Source: Shewanella loihica PV-4 (GTDB lineage: Bacteria > Pseudomonadota > Gammaproteobacteria > Enterobacterales > Shewanellaceae). Taken from it: a stretch of 64,000 nt of DNA. Positions 8,801 through 18,120 of the stretch are shown in pieces. The notes under the pieces are model-generated. The model did not search any database, was not told where the DNA came from, and saw only the letters and a list, made by a program, of their open reading frames with translations. The stretch spans positions 2,666,001 to 2,730,000 of the forward strand of contig NC_009092.1 of NCBI RefSeq assembly GCF_000016065.1, written 5' to 3'. A program made the position numbers and the translations under genes. How positions within the stretch are numbered: the first letter of the stretch is position 1; every line of letters begins with the position of its first letter.

Positions 8801-11800
8801 ATGAAAATAACCCCAAGACCCTGTGTAACTCTCACCCTGGCTATCGGCCTCGCGCTGGGCACCCTACCCAAGGCCGGTCTGGCCGATGGCCTGATCCGCG
8901 ACCCCAGGATCAGGCCAGACACCCAGATCACAGTTAGCTCCAGCGATCCTCAGCTGGATCTCGCCATCGCCCGTTCGGTCGATTACATCTACGACTATCT
9001 GGTGGTCGGCCCTCAGCAATACCCCACCACGGAAGAAGCCGCGCGGATCACTAAGTTTCGCGACGCTGGGGTACCCGCCGTCCCCTCCCTGTGGGGCAGC
9101 TACCACGGCACACCGACGGCCAATGCCACAGGCTACAGAGAAAACTTCTGCCTGCGGGATGTCGCCCATCAGACAGAGGGGGCGGCCCTGCTGAGCCTCA
9201 ACGAAGAAAATATCGACATGCTGACCCGCTTCGCCTTCGACGCCCTGCAGGATAAGCGAGTTGAAGTCAGCGACCCCAATCTCGACCCCTTAGACCCCTG
9301 GGCCTCGGCGCGCCCTAAGAGTTTCTGGCAGGAATACTGGACCCTATGGTCCTACAACTTCTACGGCGCACCTTACTATATGGATGCAGGTTTTCAGGAA
9401 CTGCCCGCGCCGCTTGAGCTGTTAGAAAAAGTCTATCGCATGTATCGATTTACCGGCGATGAGCGCTGGTTATCCCAGACCTTCATGGACTATGGTGAGC
9501 AGCTGCTCAATGAGTTCGCCAGTCGTTACGACTTTAACGGCAACGGCATAGTCGACAACCGCGGTAACGAAGGGATACTGCCCACCCTGTGGGAGTTTGA
9601 GGGCGCCAGCCATATCGGTGACAACGAACTCAGCTTTAGCCTGTCGGCGGATCAGCAAGGCGGCAGTCTCATCATAGACAAGGGCTACTTCGCCCGACTC
9701 CATGTGCAGGACATGAGCCTTAAGGTGAGATTTAGAAACGGCCGCGACGACTACCTCAGGGTCAGAATAAACAACCTGACTTCCGCCACGGGCGAGGCGC
9801 CTATCCTCTCTAACGACTACCTGTTTATCGAAAATACCCAGCCGACCCAAGATCTGCTGCTCAGCTTTAACCGAGCGCCCGGCGTTACACTGACCAAACT
9901 CACCGACGGCAAGACCCCCTTGGTGCCGGGCAGTGACTACAGCATCAGCGGCAATCAGGTCGTCATCAGCAAGAGCTACCTGGATAGGATCATAGGTAAC
10001 AGCTCCTATCGCTATAAGTTCTCCTTCGGCTTCCAATTTAGCGACGCCAGCCAGGCCCGCCTGGTGGTAGAATCTGGCTCCCATAGCTACGCCGATGCCA
10101 TCTTGAGTCAACGCAGCGTCACCCTGGACTGGAACAATCTGCAGGATGTAAATCTAACACTGGATTTCAGCCAGACTCCCACGGAAAACCGTGACCTCTA
10201 CCGCATCGAGAACAACATGAACCGTGTGGTCGAAGCCGGCGATACCCTGGGGGTTCAGTACCAGGCCATACTGGCCTATGAGCAGATGCTGCGCGCCAAG
10301 GCGCAACTGGTGAACGACAGCCAGGAAGCCGCGACGCTTATCGCCAAGGCCGACCAGTATCGGGCCAGTGCCCAGTCACTGCTGAGCGATTTCCAGACCC
10401 GCTGGTACGACGATAAACAGATGACCTATGCCAGGGCATTTGACGGCTATGGCAACGCCATCTTCGGCTGGGGCCATGAAAACAGCTTCTTCATGCCGAT
10501 GAAAGATCTGCTGGAGCCTGGGGCTAAGGCCGACGCCTATCTAAGCTTTATCCACGATAACTCGGAAAGCCTCAACGAAGAGGCCAAAACCTACCTGCCT
10601 GAGGCCTTCTTCAACTACGGCCAGAACGACCGCGGCTGGTATTGGATGCAGGCAGGGCTCAAACGCTTCTTCGCCGATCGCGGTGACGATCAGGTGATCA
10701 AGACCTATCCGGAGATCGCCTTTACCAACGTCTCCAACCTGGTGACCCATATGATGGGCTTCGAGCCCAATGTGCCCCAGCATAGCATCAGCACCCTATC
10801 GCGCCTGCCGGCGAGCCTTGGGCATGTCGAGGTAGCCAACCTGCCCCTTGGCCAGAGCCTGATGCAGACCGGCGACTATCACAGGGAGATAGACAGCCTG
10901 CTCACTCTGCGTCACGACAGTCAGCACAGCACGACACTGAGCCGTAGCGCAGGTAGCGGCGAGCCCCTGACCTGGCGTGCCCAGTTTATCGGCAGCTACC
11001 CAAGTCTCTATGTAGATGGTCAGGCCCTGACTGCCAGCCAGGCCAGCATCAACGGCGTCACCATCTCCTATGTGGATCTCGACCTCAACGGCGGCCAGAG
11101 CATTGTTGTCTCGACCTCAGAAGATGGCACCGAGCCGCCGGTCGAACCACCGGTAGAGCCGCCTGTTGCCTGGACACCACTGATAGATCTTACGCCCGTC
11201 AGCCAGCAGAGCGACTGGGGCAGCATCAATCTTAATAAGAGCGTGGACGGTAACCCCCTGAGAGTCGGCGGTCAGCAATACGATAACGGCATAGGCACAC
11301 ATGCAAGTGGCGAGATCATCTACGACCTGCAGGGACAGTACCAAGGCTTTACCGCTCTGGTGGGGGTTGACGATGAGGTGGGCAGCAACGGCTCGGTGCG
11401 CTTCAAGGTCTATCTTGACAATCAGCTGGCGTTCGACTCAGGCGTGAAGACAGGCATTGACGCCGCCAGTGCGCTCGATCTGGATGTCGTGGGAGTCTCG
11501 CAGCTTAGGCTGGTTATTGAGGATGGCGGCGATGGCATCAACAGCGATCACGCCGACTGGCTACAGCCCCGCCTGACCCGGAAGGTAACAGTGCCGCTGA
11601 CCAGCCTCACGCCCCTAAGTGCCAGCACAGGTTGGGGCAACATGCAGTATGACAGGAGCATAGAGGGCAATCCGCTCACCCTGGGCGGCCAGACCTTTGC
11701 GACTGGCATAGGTACCCACTCCACCAGCGAACTTGTTTACGACCTAAAGGGCCTCTATAGCGACTTCGAGGCCAAGGTCGGCGTTGACGATGAGACCGGT

Positions 11801-12010
11801 AGCAATGGCAGTGTGGCCTTTGAGATCTACCTCGACGGCCAGCTCGCCTACGACTCTGGCGCACTGCTTGGCAGCGATTCACCCCATGCCATCGCCGTCG
11901 ATGTCAGCGGCGCCCAGCAGATGCGTCTGGTCACCACAGACGGCGGCGATAACATCAACTTCGATCATGCCGACTGGGCCGTGCCTGTGCTGATTCAAAA
12001 CGGCCATTAA
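8801..12010 (+). CDS. Secreted (alpha/alpha)6 glycosidase-like protein with two NPCBM/CBM51 modules
   Basis: 1069-aa exported protein, probably a glycoside hydrolase acting on a galactose-containing glycan; I cannot name its GH family. After a signal peptide (cleavage near GLADG) come helical segments typical of six-hairpin glycosidases at residues 45-265 and 470-665 (ENFCLRDVAHQTEG, QEYWTLWSYNFYGAPYY, WEFEGA, GWGHENSFFMP, FFNYGQNDRGWYWMQAG). Between them are two beta-rich stretches (about 275-340 and 345-430) resembling CBM_X2 (SDYSISGNQVVISKSYL). A PPVEPPVEPP linker (779-789) leads to two NPCBM domains (about 791-927 and 930-1066), each with GIGTH, a YDL(K/Q)G segment, VGVDDE and DHADW. NPCBM is CBM51, known to bind galactose-type glycans. 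RBS AGGAG precedes ATG 8801. The acid and base residues were not identified. Confidence 0.8.
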   Translation: MKITPRPCVTLTLAIGLALGTLPKAGLADGLIRDPRIRPDTQITVSSSDPQLDLAIARSVDYIYDYLVVGPQQYPTTEEAARITKFRDAGVPAVPSLWGSYHGTPTANATGYRENFCLRDVAHQTEGAALLSLNEENIDMLTRFAFDALQDKRVEVSDPNLDPLDPWASARPKSFWQEYWTLWSYNFYGAPYYMDAGFQELPAPLELLEKVYRMYRFTGDERWLSQTFMDYGEQLLNEFASRYDFNGNGIVDNRGNEGILPTLWEFEGASHIGDNELSFSLSADQQGGSLIIDKGYFARLHVQDMSLKVRFRNGRDDYLRVRINNLTSATGEAPILSNDYLFIENTQPTQDLLLSFNRAPGVTLTKLTDGKTPLVPGSDYSISGNQVVISKSYLDRIIGNSSYRYKFSFGFQFSDASQARLVVESGSHSYADAILSQRSVTLDWNNLQDVNLTLDFSQTPTENRDLYRIENNMNRVVEAGDTLGVQYQAILAYEQMLRAKAQLVNDSQEAATLIAKADQYRASAQSLLSDFQTRWYDDKQMTYARAFDGYGNAIFGWGHENSFFMPMKDLLEPGAKADAYLSFIHDNSESLNEEAKTYLPEAFFNYGQNDRGWYWMQAGLKRFFADRGDDQVIKTYPEIAFTNVSNLVTHMMGFEPNVPQHSISTLSRLPASLGHVEVANLPLGQSLMQTGDYHREIDSLLTLRHDSQHSTTLSRSAGSGEPLTWRAQFIGSYPSLYVDGQALTASQASINGVTISYVDLDLNGGQSIVVSTSEDGTEPPVEPPVEPPVAWTPLIDLTPVSQQSDWGSINLNKSVDGNPLRVGGQQYDNGIGTHASGEIIYDLQGQYQGFTALVGVDDEVGSNGSVRFKVYLDNQLAFDSGVKTGIDAASALDLDVVGVSQLRLVIEDGGDGINSDHADWLQPRLTRKVTVPLTSLTPLSASTGWGNMQYDRSIEGNPLTLGGQTFATGIGTHSTSELVYDLKGLYSDFEAKVGVDDETGSNGSVAFEIYLDGQLAYDSGALLGSDSPHAIAVDVSGAQQMRLVTTDGGDNINFDHADWAVPVLIQNGH

Positions 12011-12033
12011 TCTTCAGACGGTATTGGCCATTT

Positions 12034-12066
12034 GGCGAGTGCGGCGATTGTCTCACTCGCCTTTTT
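12034..12066 (+). terminator. Rho-independent terminator of the NPCBM glycosidase gene
   Basis: Perfect 8-bp stem GGCGAGTG (12034-12041)/CACTCGCC (12054-12061) followed by TTTTT. It lies 24 bp after the stop codon. Confidence 0.8.
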
Positions 12067-12108
12067 ACTGACTAACAAGCACAGGCATGAACATAAGACG
12101 ATAACCAT

Positions 12109-12582
12109 TCAGTGTTTAGTCTCTCGCTGCTCCAGCTCAAACTCCTGCCGCTCGACACTTTTCGCCTCCATGCGGCGAAAAGCCAGCACACCGGCGAAGA
12201 TGATGATCACCCCAAGCAGCTGCAGCGGATTGACCGCCTTGACCACAAGGTCGAACAGCACGCCGCTCAGCAGCTGACCCGAGATCACCAGCAGGCTGCA
12301 GAGGGTCGCGCCCAGCCTTAGGATAACCAGGGTGTTGAGCACCACAAACACCGCACCCACGACGCCGCCTAGCCAGGCATAGAGGGGGGCATCGAGCAGG
12401 ACCGCGATGGGCGGAGTCGGCATAGACACCAGCAGTAGACTCAAGAAGATAAAGCCCACGCCATGGTTCCAGAGCGAAGCATAGTAGGCATCGCTCGCCT
12501 GACCCAGACGACCATTGAGGATACGGCAAAGACCGATACAGACGCCGTTAAGCAGCGCAAGCAGAAGAAGCGTTAGCATCAC
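12109..12582 (-). CDS. YdcZ/DUF606 family small membrane transporter, second of a pair
   Basis: 157-aa inner-membrane protein with about five hydrophobic helices, of the DMT-superfamily YdcZ (DUF606) group, whose members often occur as adjacent half-size pairs. Segments such as LNGVCIGLCRILNGRLGQ and YASLWNHGVGFIFLSLLLV match the family pattern. Its start overlaps the stop of the upstream paralogue by 4 bp (ATGA), implying translational coupling and probably a heteromeric transporter. The substrate is unknown. The pair is divergent from a LysR regulator gene, its likely controller. Confidence 0.8.
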   Translation of the reverse strand: MMLTLLLLALLNGVCIGLCRILNGRLGQASDAYYASLWNHGVGFIFLSLLLVSMPTPPIAVLLDAPLYAWLGGVVGAVFVVLNTLVILRLGATLCSLLVISGQLLSGVLFDLVVKAVNPLQLLGVIIIFAGVLAFRRMEAKSVERQEFELEQRETKH

Positions 12583-13115
12583 GCGCCCTCCTGAGCCAGC
12601 AAGACAATCAGGGCGCCAAGGGTCATCACGGTCAGAGCAGCACCCTGCCCCCTACTCAGGCGGCGCCTCGCCATGCCAAACAAGCCCAGGCTATCGCACA
12701 CCAGGCCGAAGAGGATCTGCCCCGCCATGATGAAGGCGATGCTGGCGCTCAGCCCCAATGCGCTGTTGACCGTCATGGCTCCCAGCACCACGGTGAAGGC
12801 GCCGGGCAAGCCTCCTAGATAGGCCCACCAGGGCGCCGCCTCGTTGCGCCTTGTAAGCGCACCTTGTCTCAGGCGCACCGCGCCCAGCAGTAGGAGGGCT
12901 ACTAGAGTGCCGACCCCATGGGCGACCCAAGAGGCCAGCAGCGGCGAGCCATACTTGGCCAGCTCGCTGTTTAGGGCGATCATTACTGCCAGGGCCACTC
13001 CGCCCAGCAGCCCAAGCATCAGATTTAGTGGCGTGCTTACCTGTGGCTTAAGGTCAATGTGAGCCTGGCCTGTCGGTTCTTGTGGCATAAGTTGTGGTAT
13101 TAGCTCTTTCGTCAT
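12579..13115 (-). CDS. YdcZ/DUF606 family small membrane transporter, first of a pair
   Basis: 178-aa membrane protein, paralogue of the downstream gene with which it overlaps by 4 bp. A hydrophilic N-terminal leader of about 30 residues precedes the first helix (LNLMLGLLGGVALAVMIALN). The YdcZ-type motif follows as LASWVAHGVGTLVALLLL, and a later helix contains ALGLSASIAFIMAGQILFGL. It lies divergently, 128 bp from the LysR gene. Substrate unknown; its position inside a sugar locus may be coincidental. Confidence 0.8.
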   Translation of the reverse strand: MTKELIPQLMPQEPTGQAHIDLKPQVSTPLNLMLGLLGGVALAVMIALNSELAKYGSPLLASWVAHGVGTLVALLLLGAVRLRQGALTRRNEAAPWWAYLGGLPGAFTVVLGAMTVNSALGLSASIAFIMAGQILFGLVCDSLGLFGMARRRLSRGQGAALTVMTLGALIVLLAQEGA

Positions 13116-13243
13116 CGTCTCGTTCCACGCTAAATAGCGTCTTATTAGTCATCTTAATCTCGATGGCGCCACTTTAATCTGTTTCTATGAAATAGATAAT
13201 CCGTTATATTCGAAACTCTTTGTTGCCATAATGGAAACTATAT

Positions 13244-14143
13244 TTGGACATCTACGCCAACATTCCCCTGTTTGTCTCAGTCGTCGAACTGGGCAGTTTC
13301 TCCGAGGCCGCAAGGCGTTTAGGCATCAACAAGTCGGCGGTAAGTAAGCGCATCAGCGCCTTAGAGCAAGCCTTAGGGGTCAAGCTTATCCAGCGCACCA
13401 CCCGCAGACTGCACCTCACAGATGCCGGCAGGCAGTATTATGAATATGTGCACCAGGCGGCCGCCCTGATGCAGCAGGCCCAGGATGCCCTGGCCAGCCA
13501 ACAGGGGGCAGTTCAGGGCAGCTTAAAGGTGAGCCTGCCCAACGTCTTCGGTCAGCGTCATATCGCGCCGCTGCTGAGCGAATTTAGCCGCCAATACCCC
13601 ACCATCAACTTAGAGGTGAGCCTGGACGATCGCGTGGTGGATCTGCTTAAAGAGGGCCTGGATATGGTGGTGCGAATAGGCGATCTGCCAGATTCCAGCC
13701 TGGTTGCGGTAAAGCTCGCCCCCTGTCACAGCCTGCTGTGCGCCTCCCCCGACTATCTTGCGCACCAGAGCCATCCCAGAAGCCTTGCGGATCTCAGGGG
13801 ACACAACTGCCTCTTCTATTCGTACTTTCGCGGTGGACTGGAGTGGAGTTTTGAGCGGCGCGGCGAGGTGAGCCGAATCAAGCCCCGGGGCAACATCAAA
13901 GTGAATAACAGCGAGGTGATCCGCCGCCTGCTGCTCGATGGCATGGGGATCGCCCTGATGCCCAGGTATCTGGTGGAAGAGGAGTTGGCTGCGGGCACTC
14001 TGGTGCCAGTGCTCAGCGATTACCAGGCGCCGACACATGGCATCTACGCCCTCACCCCGGAGCGGCAACATATGCCCGCCCGGCTCAGGGTGTTTATCGA
14101 TTTTCTCAAGCAGGCGTTGGCGGAGCGCGGGGCGAACTGGTAA
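13244..14143 (+). CDS. LysR-family transcriptional regulator
   Basis: 299-aa LysR-type regulator with an N-terminal winged helix-turn-helix (LGSFSEAARRLGINKSAVSKRISALE) and a C-terminal effector-binding domain ending in VFIDFLKQAL. The start is TTG at 13244: the frame has a stop at 13229-13231 and no ATG before the helix-turn-helix, so a non-ATG start is needed. It is divergent from the YdcZ pair with 128 bp between them, the usual arrangement for a LysR activator and its target. The region contains no copy of the TTTCnGGAA element, so this unit seems independent of the sugar regulon. Confidence 0.9.
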   Translation: MDIYANIPLFVSVVELGSFSEAARRLGINKSAVSKRISALEQALGVKLIQRTTRRLHLTDAGRQYYEYVHQAAALMQQAQDALASQQGAVQGSLKVSLPNVFGQRHIAPLLSEFSRQYPTINLEVSLDDRVVDLLKEGLDMVVRIGDLPDSSLVAVKLAPCHSLLCASPDYLAHQSHPRSLADLRGHNCLFYSYFRGGLEWSFERRGEVSRIKPRGNIKVNNSEVIRRLLLDGMGIALMPRYLVEEELAAGTLVPVLSDYQAPTHGIYALTPERQHMPARLRVFIDFLKQALAERGANW

Positions 14144-14225
14144 CACCTTTCCAGCCTGACCTCGCTTAAGCCTGATATTCGGCCAAAGATAAAGCCTGAG
14201 AGTAACCCTGAAAATAGCTCTGAGA

Positions 14226-15839
14226 TTAGCCCTGAATTAACGCCCGGATGAAGGCCCTGTGATCCGGCAGTTTCTGCGCCAGAAAAGCCTTGGCGTGGGC
14301 GATCTTATCCAGCTGCGCCCAGGCCTGCTGGCGCGCCGCGTCATCGAGCGCCTTGGGCTGCGTACTGAAGCCCATGCCGTAGAGCAGATAGAGGTAGTTA
14401 TCCACGCCAAACACCTCGAACTGAGAGAAGAAGTCGTCGGGATGGGGCGTGAAGTGTTGCCACAGGGCGAGTCGCCGCGCCAGCTCCTCGGACGCCGGCT
14501 GTGCACTCAGATGAGTACGATAGTCGCGCCAGAAGGCTGAGTCACTGCGATCCGACAGCTGATAATGCAGCGCCACGAAGTCAATCACTGCCTGCCAGGC
14601 GTGACCAACGATTCGATTAAACCTGGCCTCAAGCACTGGCAGTGTCTCACTGTCTGTGGGAAATTTGCGCGCAAGTAATGACGCGGCGAAGTCAGTCAGC
14701 AGGATAGAGGTCGCCTCCAGGGGCTCGAGAAAGCCCTGGGCCAGCCCAAGTGCGACGCAGTTGCCCTGCCAGAACTTTTGCAGGTGGCCTACCCGCATGG
14801 TGAGGCTGCGAAACTCGCCGGCACTTGGCAGCTCGTCACCCAGATACCGCTTGAGCTTTCGGCGAGCCTCATCGTCGCTCAGGTAGCGATCACAATAGAC
14901 CAGACCCACGCCTCGCCGCTTGGGCAGGGCGATATCCCAGATCCAACCGGCCTGATGGGCGCTCGCCTGGGTATAGGGCGGCAGCGGCGCATTGGGCGCG
15001 CTGGCCACCTGAGTTACTAACGCCTTATTCATCCAAAGCTTATCCGCAAGGGAGATGAATTCGACGCCGAGGGCTTTCTCCATCAAGAGGCCGCTAAAGC
15101 CTGAGCAGTCAAGATAAAAGTCGAAACAGCGGCGACCGCCCTCTCTCAGGTGCAGCGCCACTATCTTCTTATCATTTTTACTTTCATTGCCCTCTGTGAG
15201 CATGTCCGTTTCTACACTGTCTGTCCCACGCCTGCCCGTCTCAAGCCTGCCTGTTTCGACTTCGAGCAGGTGATCTTGGATATGCTCGACGCCGAAACAC
15301 TCTATGGCGTTCTCCCTGAGCAGCTCGGCAAACTTGGCGGCGTCGAAGTGATAGGCATAGGCGTGGGCCCCCTGATAGGGTGCGGAGGCGAGCGTCTTAG
15401 GCGCCTTTTGCGCCTCGCAGCTATATCGCTGGGGCGACAGGGCCTCATCGAACCCCATGGGGTTCTCACCCTTTGCGAGCCCATCGAGCCAGAAGTCGCT
15501 GAGATCCACACCAAAGGGACTGGGCGGGTCGAACAGGTGATGAAAGGCGCTCATCTCGCTGCCAGGCGCGCGGTGGCGCCAGTTGATGAACTTGATCGAT
15601 TGCTTGAAGCTGGCATCACAGCGCCTGAACAGCGCCGTCTCCTCAATGCCGAACGCCTGCAGGGACTTACGGATCATGGGCACTGTGCCTTCCCCCACCC
15701 CTATGGTGGGGACATCGGGCGATTCGATAAGGGTAATGCTCACCTTAGGGCTACTTCCCTTGAGCGCCAGGCCCAGATGGTTGGCGGCCAGCCAACCACT
15801 GGCGCCGCCACCGACGATGGCAATGGATAAGATGCTCAC
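14226..15839 (-). CDS. Tryptophan halogenase-family flavoprotein
   Basis: 537-aa FADH2-dependent halogenase-like protein (PF04820 family). It has the FAD dinucleotide motif GGGASGW at residues 10-16, a lysine at position 79 (SFKQ) where RebH and PrnA carry their catalytic Lys79, the halogenase WxWxIxLP-type motif WIWDIALP near 299-306, and GFLEPLEATS near 369-378 with a conserved Glu. Residues about 195-225 form a hydrophilic insertion with repeats (ETGRLETGRRGTDSVETD) that looks like recent micro-duplication. Such genes often accompany TonB receptors in marine sugar loci, where their role is not understood. It lies 112 bp downstream of the glycosidase lipoprotein, probably co-transcribed. 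No dedicated flavin reductase is nearby. Confidence 0.85.
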   Translation of the reverse strand: MSILSIAIVGGGASGWLAANHLGLALKGSSPKVSITLIESPDVPTIGVGEGTVPMIRKSLQAFGIEETALFRRCDASFKQSIKFINWRHRAPGSEMSAFHHLFDPPSPFGVDLSDFWLDGLAKGENPMGFDEALSPQRYSCEAQKAPKTLASAPYQGAHAYAYHFDAAKFAELLRENAIECFGVEHIQDHLLEVETGRLETGRRGTDSVETDMLTEGNESKNDKKIVALHLREGGRRCFDFYLDCSGFSGLLMEKALGVEFISLADKLWMNKALVTQVASAPNAPLPPYTQASAHQAGWIWDIALPKRRGVGLVYCDRYLSDDEARRKLKRYLGDELPSAGEFRSLTMRVGHLQKFWQGNCVALGLAQGFLEPLEATSILLTDFAASLLARKFPTDSETLPVLEARFNRIVGHAWQAVIDFVALHYQLSDRSDSAFWRDYRTHLSAQPASEELARRLALWQHFTPHPDDFFSQFEVFGVDNYLYLLYGMGFSTQPKALDDAARQQAWAQLDKIAHAKAFLAQKLPDHRAFIRALIQG

Positions 15840-15951
15840 AGCTAGGGCCTCCGATTTCGGCTAAGGCGATTCGAACCTGACTTGCAACAAGTTGAAGACG
15901 CGCCCTTCCGCCCCCTTAAAGGCCAGAAAGGCGCTTGTTAGCGATAACAGC

Positions 15952-18120
15952 TTAGAGCGAGAGCAACACAGGTCCCTTGCCGTCCCAGCTAAACTTCTGC
16001 TCCTTGCCGCCTGGCTGCTGGACGCTGATCTGATAGGCATCATCGCCTTTAGCCTGAGTGCGATTAACGCAGAGATCTACCTTGCTGTTGAAGGCGCGGA
16101 TCCCCCTTAAACACATGTTATCCCAACCGGTCGGTAGATAAGGGGCGACCTTGAGGCGATTAAAGCCTGTGGGTTCCATGCCGAAGATCCCCTCGGTCAC
16201 GACCCGGGCGTAAAGGGCGCTCTCGGCCGAGAGGTGGCGCTGGTTACCCTCGGGCCAAGCCTCGACCGCATAGGGCACATGCTCACCCAGCAGGCGTTTG
16301 CGCGAATAATACTTAAAGTAGCGCATGGCGGTGTCTGTCTCCTGGGCGCTGAAGATCCCCCTGAAGGCATACAGGGTCGCCCTGTCCCAGAAGGTCTTGT
16401 TTCCCGCCTCGCTGTAGATCCCTTCTGGGCTCCACAGGTAGTCCGACAGCAGGGCATCCAGGGTCGCCTGCTTACGGTCGAAGATGCCGAAGGTGAGCGG
16501 TAAGGCGATCCAGGCCCTCAGCTTGTCGTTGCCTTGATAATACTGATAGGTATCGAACCCCTGCACGTTCGCGCCAAAATAACCCTCGATGGCGGCCTTT
16601 AGCGCCTCGGCTCGCTGGCGATAGTCGCTGGCCAGTTCCGTGTGGCCCAGCTCCTGATTCAGGTAGGCCGAGGAGATCAGCGCACCATAGGTCAACATGT
16701 TGGTGCTGAGGTTCACCTCTCCTGCGGGGAAACGTCCCTCCAGCTCATCGCTGTCGGAGGCGATTACCCCATCTTGGGTCTGCTTCTTGTAGCTAAAGTC
16801 GATACACCAGTCGATGAGAGGCAGGAGCGCGCGGGCCTGCTGCTTGTTGCCATAGGCCAGGGCGAATCGGCTGGCACCATAGGCGATCATGGCACAATCG
16901 CCCCTGTCACCGGCGCCGTTCCAGTAATCGTCACCCTCGGCGATGATAGAGGATGGGATCGCCCGTCCCTCATCGTTCATGTAACGGGCAAAGTGGGCGA
17001 AGCTGTTGATGGCCGACTCGTTGCCGCGTTTATCCCCCAGGAAGGGGAAGAAGGGGTTGATATACTCCGCCTGATCGTTGGCCCAGATCGCCGCGTAGTA
17101 GCGACCGCCGCCGGGGCCATGCATCAGGCCGCCCTTGGTCCTGAAGATAGACTCGGCGCTGCGCAGCTTGGCAAACTCGAACATCTTGTTGAGCACAGGA
17201 TCTGGCGTCTCCAGACGAAGGTTTTGATTCAGCTGGGCCACATAATCCTTACGCGCGGCTATCTCTTGTGCTGGAGAGAGCTCCTGAGCTGGCGTTAGCT
17301 CTTGTGCCGGCGTTAGCACGTTCGCTTGAGTTAGCGCCTGACCAGGCCCCGCCTCACCTACTTGCTTGTCGGCTCTGTGGGCCTCAAAGGTCACGAAGAG
17401 CTCCAGGTCGCTGCCGGGCGCCAGGCTGAACTGCCCAGCCTTGTCGCTGCTGGCCTGGATAAGATAGCGGCCATAGACCCCCTTATCCGCATCCGTCTCG
17501 ACCCTGTAATCTAAAGGCTTAAACTCCAGCGTGACGGCCTGCTCGCCCTGGTTAGTAAACCGCAAGCGCTCGATCATCTTAGGCCCTGTGGTGCTGGGCG
17601 ACAGGGTGCGACTGAGGCGTACCTTGCTGCCCTGGGCATCGGATAGCTGGCTGGTTAGATTAAGGGTGCCATCTATGGTCACACGCGCAAGTGACTCTTT
17701 CGCAAGCGGCATACCACCAAGCATGATCTCGGGCGAGACGCTCAAGGGAAAATCATGGATCAGGCTGGCATGGGTGTCGTTAGGAATGGTGCGTAGCATG
17801 GGCCAGACCAGCTTACGCTTCAGGGTCAGCTGTCCCTGCTCGTCGCTGCCGTAGTAGATGATGGCCGAGATCTGCTCGCCGCTCATCTCGATATGATCCT
17901 CATGCTTGTCCTGTACCTGCCAGGTGATCCCCTCATCGCCTAACTGCCAGCGGTCATTCAGAGTATTGGCCAAGTCGTTTAACTGCACCTGATCGTTTAA
18001 CTGCATTTGGGCCTGAGGGGCTTCTGGGGCGACTTGCTGCTCGCCTGAACGGGGCGCTTGGTGAGAACAGGCCGATAGGATGGAGATTGCGCATGCCGAT
18101 AATAAAATGCTTTTTTTCAT
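15952..18120 (-). CDS. (alpha/alpha)6-barrel glycosidase-like lipoprotein
   Basis: 722-aa predicted lipoprotein, probably a periplasmic or outer-membrane glycoside hydrolase of the six-hairpin class; the GH family was not recognised. ATG 18120 (MKKSILL) is preceded by GAGAAGAG and gives a lipoprotein signal with lipobox SAC (Cys18); the frame to 18159 adds a poor leader. Residues about 50-250 form a beta-sandwich and about 300-670 a helical barrel with WANDQAEYINPFFPF, EGDDYWNGAGDRGDCAM, FWDRATLYAFRG and EAWPEGNQRHLSAESALYAR; acidic residues in these motifs are catalytic candidates. A linker at 262-287 has the repeat LTPAQE. It probably forms a unit with the halogenase gene downstream. Confidence 0.78.
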   Translation of the reverse strand: MKKSILLSACAISILSACSHQAPRSGEQQVAPEAPQAQMQLNDQVQLNDLANTLNDRWQLGDEGITWQVQDKHEDHIEMSGEQISAIIYYGSDEQGQLTLKRKLVWPMLRTIPNDTHASLIHDFPLSVSPEIMLGGMPLAKESLARVTIDGTLNLTSQLSDAQGSKVRLSRTLSPSTTGPKMIERLRFTNQGEQAVTLEFKPLDYRVETDADKGVYGRYLIQASSDKAGQFSLAPGSDLELFVTFEAHRADKQVGEAGPGQALTQANVLTPAQELTPAQELSPAQEIAARKDYVAQLNQNLRLETPDPVLNKMFEFAKLRSAESIFRTKGGLMHGPGGGRYYAAIWANDQAEYINPFFPFLGDKRGNESAINSFAHFARYMNDEGRAIPSSIIAEGDDYWNGAGDRGDCAMIAYGASRFALAYGNKQQARALLPLIDWCIDFSYKKQTQDGVIASDSDELEGRFPAGEVNLSTNMLTYGALISSAYLNQELGHTELASDYRQRAEALKAAIEGYFGANVQGFDTYQYYQGNDKLRAWIALPLTFGIFDRKQATLDALLSDYLWSPEGIYSEAGNKTFWDRATLYAFRGIFSAQETDTAMRYFKYYSRKRLLGEHVPYAVEAWPEGNQRHLSAESALYARVVTEGIFGMEPTGFNRLKVAPYLPTGWDNMCLRGIRAFNSKVDLCVNRTQAKGDDAYQISVQQPGGKEQKFSWDGKGPVLLSL

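Noticed and set aside
9470..10111. 213-aa minus-strand frame opposite the NPCBM glycosidase
   Set aside because: Shadow of the real gene; valine/glycine/alanine-biased composition and no start signal.
16642..17298. 218-aa open frame on the plus strand opposite the glycosidase lipoprotein
   Set aside because: It is antisense to a well-supported gene, lacks a ribosome-binding site and family resemblance, and long antisense frames are common opposite GC-rich third positions here.
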